Part shown: positions 59,501 to 64,000 of the stretch, in pieces
How the letters are laid out: the number at the start of each line of letters is the position of its first letter
Position numbering within the stretch: position 1 is the stretch's first letter
From: Temnothorax longispinosus
Taxonomy: Eukaryota > Arthropoda > Insecta > Hymenoptera > Formicidae
Length of the DNA: 64,000 nt
Assembly: GCF_030848805.1 (NCBI RefSeq)
Contig: NC_092360.1
Coordinates: forward strand, 7,750,001 to 7,814,000
Reading direction: 5' to 3'
Made by a program: the position numbers and the translations under genes
Notes under the pieces: model-generated
What the model was told of the DNA's origin: nothing
The model's database searches: none
Seen by the model: only the letters and a program-made list of their open reading frames with translations

Positions 59501-62500
59501 TTTCGGTTACTTCGTAATTGTAAATTTACAGCTATTACAAGTATTATTGTTTATATTTGTGTAAGGTAACATTAATATAGCAGACTCTGTCCCTCGTGCC
59601 CGTCACCTACTTAAATACAAAGTTAAAAATGCACGAGGCTTTTAAATCTTTCTTCAAATCCGCGTATGTGTTTCTCCGCTGTGTTCTTCCGCACGTGCAC
59701 ATTATTTGCGTTACGCGTGTGCAGAGCACGGTGGATTTGCGTCTGGCACTTGCCTGTACTGTTGTTCCTCATGGATTTTCCGGAGACCCGAATTAAAAGA
59801 ACGCTCGTCAAAAGCTCGTCGGCGACGAAGTATCGCAGGTGTACCACGTCGTCAATGAAACCTCCGCGTATCGCGATGCGAGGGTAATAAATTATCTCGA
59901 GTACGTTCTAAATCAATGAAACGGATTATACGGTACTGGCAACGCTCTCTAATCCCTAACAGCACATGTAGATTCTGAAGATGGTTCTCTACTTTTTACA
60001 AAAGTAGAGAATATTATGTTCTCAGTAAATTAGGTATATTCTCAATACAATCATGATATTATGTGCTGTTAGTGACAACTCTTTCTCCTGTCATTTCTTT
60101 TCACTTTTATTAGCGCTTTACATGAGGCGTTCTTTTAACTTCAGATATCCTAGAATTTGGAAGGCCGCTGATGTATCGTTTCGAAAAAATTTTCTTCAAA
60201 CCAATCTCTAAGCTAAGGACTGTAGTCTACCTAATAGAACCGATCGAATAAGAGTCATGTCCACATTAAACGTTCTTGCATTCATCGAGAAAAACGAAGG
60301 AGTCTCCTGTGCCGCTGTCGCGTGTTCCGCGTTTGCCAATTGGTCTTGCCGGGATTACGCGAAGCAGAGCGATACGTCGTGTGACGCTGCCGTACCCTTG
60401 AAATTAGAAACATTGGTCGTGCGAAGTAACGCGCAGAGTATGCAAGAAGTTCTCTCAGAGACGTCGTCTTATTACGTTCTAATTAACTAGACTATAGCCT
60501 GGGGAAAAAAAAAGATCTTATATCGTCAACCCCGTTGGGATATTAACTAAGCTAGCGTTGGTCGTAAAATCGTTGATAGTTTTAGCGTAATCTAGGTACA
60601 CACCTCGCGCCGACATACGCCGTAATCGATAGGACTCGTTTAGGATAGCTGAACGACAAAACATCAAAGTTTGGGAAAGACTTGGAAGTGAACGTAATTC
60701 TACTGCGAATCTCAACGAAGCGTATGTCTCACTCTATATCGTACAATTTCCCTCGTACGTAAGAAGTGTCACGTATGCTTCGATCTACTTCGACATCGTT
60801 CCATGCCACCATTCGATTTTTCTCCACGAGTGTGTGCCGTACGGGACATGTCGACATGATTAAAAAAAAAATGCAGCTTTTACTCTTCTAAGAATTATTC
60901 TGTAGATGGCAAACGGTAAATGGGCAATCCTAATGGAACACTCGATAATTATAAATTCCGGGTGAATCATCGATTAAATGGTGTGCTGAAGATTGTCAAA
61001 TTAGATGCGAAGCAAAGCGTCCCAAGACTTAGACAGAAATGCTTTATATATTACAATATTATATATGTATATATATACAATTAATAAAAATTCTTTCGTG
61101 ACGAAACACGCGCCACGCTTTCACAATTTACAATTATTATCAATAGAAACTTCATATTCAGTTTTTTTTTGTTATGGCCATTTATATTATAATAATGCGT
61201 GAAATTATATTCTGGCTTCATCCTTATAGTACGACGTGTTTTAATCAAGACTAATCTCTTCACAAAAATAGGGAAGTTGCATGTAGATGCACTATCCTAT
61301 GAGTATAGTGAACTATTCGCCATGTTACTTTGCATTATTATTAATTATTCGTCGGCGTTGAAAAGAGATATATTACAACAACGAAATTCTTTTACTCAAA
61401 ACAAAATCAGTTAACGTTTAAATATATGTTTTATTAACATTTTCATACTTTTTTTTTATCAAAATAATACAAGTAATGGCAATTTAAATGTACGGTCAGG
61501 AAATTATGGCACTGCGGTATAATTACAGTGACGTTATTTGGATATCTGTATCTTTTTTTTTCTTCCTTTCGAACGTTGCATTCACAATACATCATTTCAT
61601 TCTGCATTTTAGCTAAATCGGTGTGAACACATTCCATTCAATGTTTGCTGTTTCGCGAAACGTTTAGATGGATAGCCGTCGTATAGGAAACATTCTTAGC
61701 AGCGAAATCATATTATTTTAGACGTCAAACTTTCGGCAAGCACATCTCGAGAGAAATAACTTTGTAGATTATCAAGATATACTAGATCAATCACGTGATT
61801 GTGAAATATTACAAATGAAATCGTGTGTTGTTTCTATCCTTAAATTAAGTTATATATTTTGCATCCTGACAATAAGTTTTACGTCGCCTACCTAATAATT
61901 TGAGATCGAAAGCAAACGAGAAATCGTCTTTTTTTCCCAGCTAATTCTATAGCCTCGATATTATAAGCTCAATTATTTTTTTTTTTTTTCATAGAATGTT
62001 ACAATAAATACAAAATATTATATGAAAGTGTATATATAATCCTTGTATTATCTTAAGACGCTATGACGTTCACCTGAGAATTAAAAAAATTGTATATCCG
62101 ATTATTCAAAATTTTATTTACGTTACGTTGAAGACTCTAGCAAAGTTCGATAATGAACTAGATAATGAACTACGGAGTTTAAGAACAAATGGGTAACGAC
62201 AATCGTTTCAAACAGTAAAATTACCTGTCGTCTCGAAAAGGCTCGTGAACGTTATACTGTTATTTAGCTCAAACGAGTTGAAATGATGCGTCAAATAGGA
62301 TGCGAGTAAAATAAACGTTACATCGACTATCGATTAATACAAGATGCATGGCTATTACGCGTTCACTTATCTTCGTTAAGTTTGTCTTCTTTTATTTATA
62401 CTCTCCTTATCTCATAAAAATCTTGTACGACCTACGCGATCGCGTTACTTTTTTTTGTTACTATCTATAATATATTACAGATTTAATTCGCCGTAATTAA

Positions 62501-64000
62501 TGGTAATGAACGGGAGTAAGTTCTAGCAGTTCTTATCTTCATCTTTTTTTTTTCGTAGAGTAAGATATTTGTAAGTGAAATGGTGTAACTGATAAACGGT
62601 CGACAAGTACGGCTGTTTCGTCATAATCACGTTTGTTTTCATAAAGGAAAATGTTTTTCCAAGTTTTACGTTAAGTTTAAATAAGCATCTAACACGTATA
62701 CGAGTACATTACTCAGAAAATGTGAAACTACGGATAAGATCGCGCGCCGCAGCCTTTCGTTAATCTGAAATGGTCATATGTACAGCATTATAAATTACAT
62801 TTGGTCACGATGAACATCAGTGTCTTCGAATTGTTGACGTGTGATTGAAAAGTATTTGGCTTTTGGAAAATCCTGATTATGTACCGTAATGAAAACGCGT
62901 CGCATGAATGTTATGACTTAAATAACAAGACATTCGAAAGAACTGCCGTACCGGTCGGCGTTTTTCCTGTGTACGTACCATCCGATCGGATAAAGAAACG
63001 TCTTCTACGTATGTCTACTCGCACACGTGCAATCCAGTATACGTCTTAAAAATATCCGAGTAGATTCTACTTCTCGATAAAAGGCAAGAGAATTGTTCCG
63101 CTCGTGTTCATCCTATAGTATGATAACGCATCTACCGGGAATACGTACTTGTCTCGTGTTTCGATGGATTGACTCTTCGTAGATAGACTATAAACGATCA
63201 AATTCGGGGGGCGGGGGAACGAATTCGCGAAAAATTTTTTTCCTCCGCGCGTACACCTGTCTTTCTCTCCGCAATCATGTCGGCGCCCGTTTGTGTATTT
63301 CAGGAGACCTACGGCAACCTACTAAACTCTAGAAATCTATGACCATCTGCGGCCATGGCCATCTCGATAATCTCGATCTGCACTTAAATAATAAATAGAT
63401 GGAAAGTCGAAATTTTGGGAGATATATTTATATTATATATATATTTATATCACGTACTCGCGAACTCGCTTGATAATAATCGTGACGTATCTTACAAGTA
63501 TGTATTATACACATTATATATCTCTGTAAGATCGGAACGTCTCGTGTATCGTATACCTAAAGTCGTAGTTTGCTTTCTTTTCATACTTTATATTATATAC
63601 AAATTGTAAAATGTCTTCTTAATGAAAAAGTCGTGTCGGTCTGTGTATATCTCTTTCTTTGGTGTGTATTTATATTTTTCTCTCTCTCCCACGAAAACGT
63701 GAATGTAAGGTGTATACATGTGACATTCGTATTTTCTTCTTTTCACGCGTCCTTACATCCTTGAACACAGACGACACTTCCATGCACACTCGCTCGCACT
63801 CACTCGCGATTTCGCTCACCGACATTCGCACCCCTTCGCATTCGATCCCTTTCGTCCTTCCCACGCGAACATTTTTCACGTGTCTTCACGAATTCCTCGG
63901 TTGCAAGATACATAATTATCCCTGCACAGCCTTTTGTACATGCATGTCTTTTCAAGGTCAGTTCACCGCGTAATCGCACCTGCGACGTGTGTGATTCCAC
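56561..64000. other. Upstream region with no recognisable gene
   Basis: About 7.4 kb of mostly AT-rich DNA upstream of the ZAD gene. Short frames carry no known motif. A foldback repeat lies at 59956-60074. CpG-richer patches occur near 57250-57560, 60250-60480 and 63760-63900, but I cannot assign them. It could be regulatory DNA or UTR/intron of a neighbour. Confidence 0.5.
59956..60074. mobile_element. Foldback repeat with taacagcacat ends
   Basis: Ends taacagcacat and atgtgctgtta are perfect inverted repeats, with an inner pairing of attctgaagatg/ttctctac-type arms. About 119 bases, non-coding. Confidence 0.65.

Noticed and set aside
60257..60490. 77-codon plus-strand frame starting MSTLNVLAF
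   Set aside because: No recognisable domain or signal; could be chance in a CpG-richer patch.

Overview
The window looks like insect nuclear DNA, most likely hymenopteran (inference). A ZAD domain, an arthropod-specific zinc-binding module, is split over two exons. Non-coding DNA is very AT-rich with a GC/CpG-rich island at the 5' end of the gene, and short foldback (MITE-like) elements are common. No bacterial, viral or transposase gene was recognised.

The main content is one very large minus-strand locus. Four short 'common' exons at 56071-53163 encode a 275-residue N-terminal half: a ZAD (C10, C13 / C56, C59), then a Met/Gln/Asn-rich and acidic linker. The last common exon ends in a strong donor that leaves two bases (GG) of a glycine codon. 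Downstream (3503-50091, all minus strand) lie 15 intact long open exons, here called T1 (nearest) to T15 (farthest). Each encodes a stretch of 7-13 C2H2 zinc fingers with its own stop codon. All 15 begin at a plausible 3' splice site in the same phase, with one base (G or A) that completes the glycine codon. I found no ZAD or initiator exon between them. The simplest reading is one ZAD-zinc-finger transcription-factor gene with at least 15 mutually exclusive terminal exons, giving isoforms of about 556 to 906 residues. The architecture resembles Drosophila lola and mod(mdg4), but with ZAD in place of BTB.

Layout: 1-870 is a decayed zinc-finger exon running off the left edge, so the array probably continues. 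T15 to T12 (3.5-14.1 kb) form a close paralogue group with a shared finger core and C-terminal tail. A second decayed exon (psi-A) with a MITE in it lies at 14.8-15.9 kb. T11 to T7 (19.7-30.8 kb) include the T8/T9 sister pair. T6 to T1 (31.7-50.1 kb) are more divergent. The common exons and a GC-rich 5' region lie at 53.2-56.5 kb. 57-64 kb shows no recognisable gene.

Functional picture (inference from families): the ZAD would set dimerisation and localisation, the linker carries a possible SUMO site, and terminal exon choice would swap the DNA-binding finger array, so one promoter could yield many DNA-binding specificities. The array seems to have grown by tandem duplication and to have shed members by frameshift, stop codons and transposon insertion.
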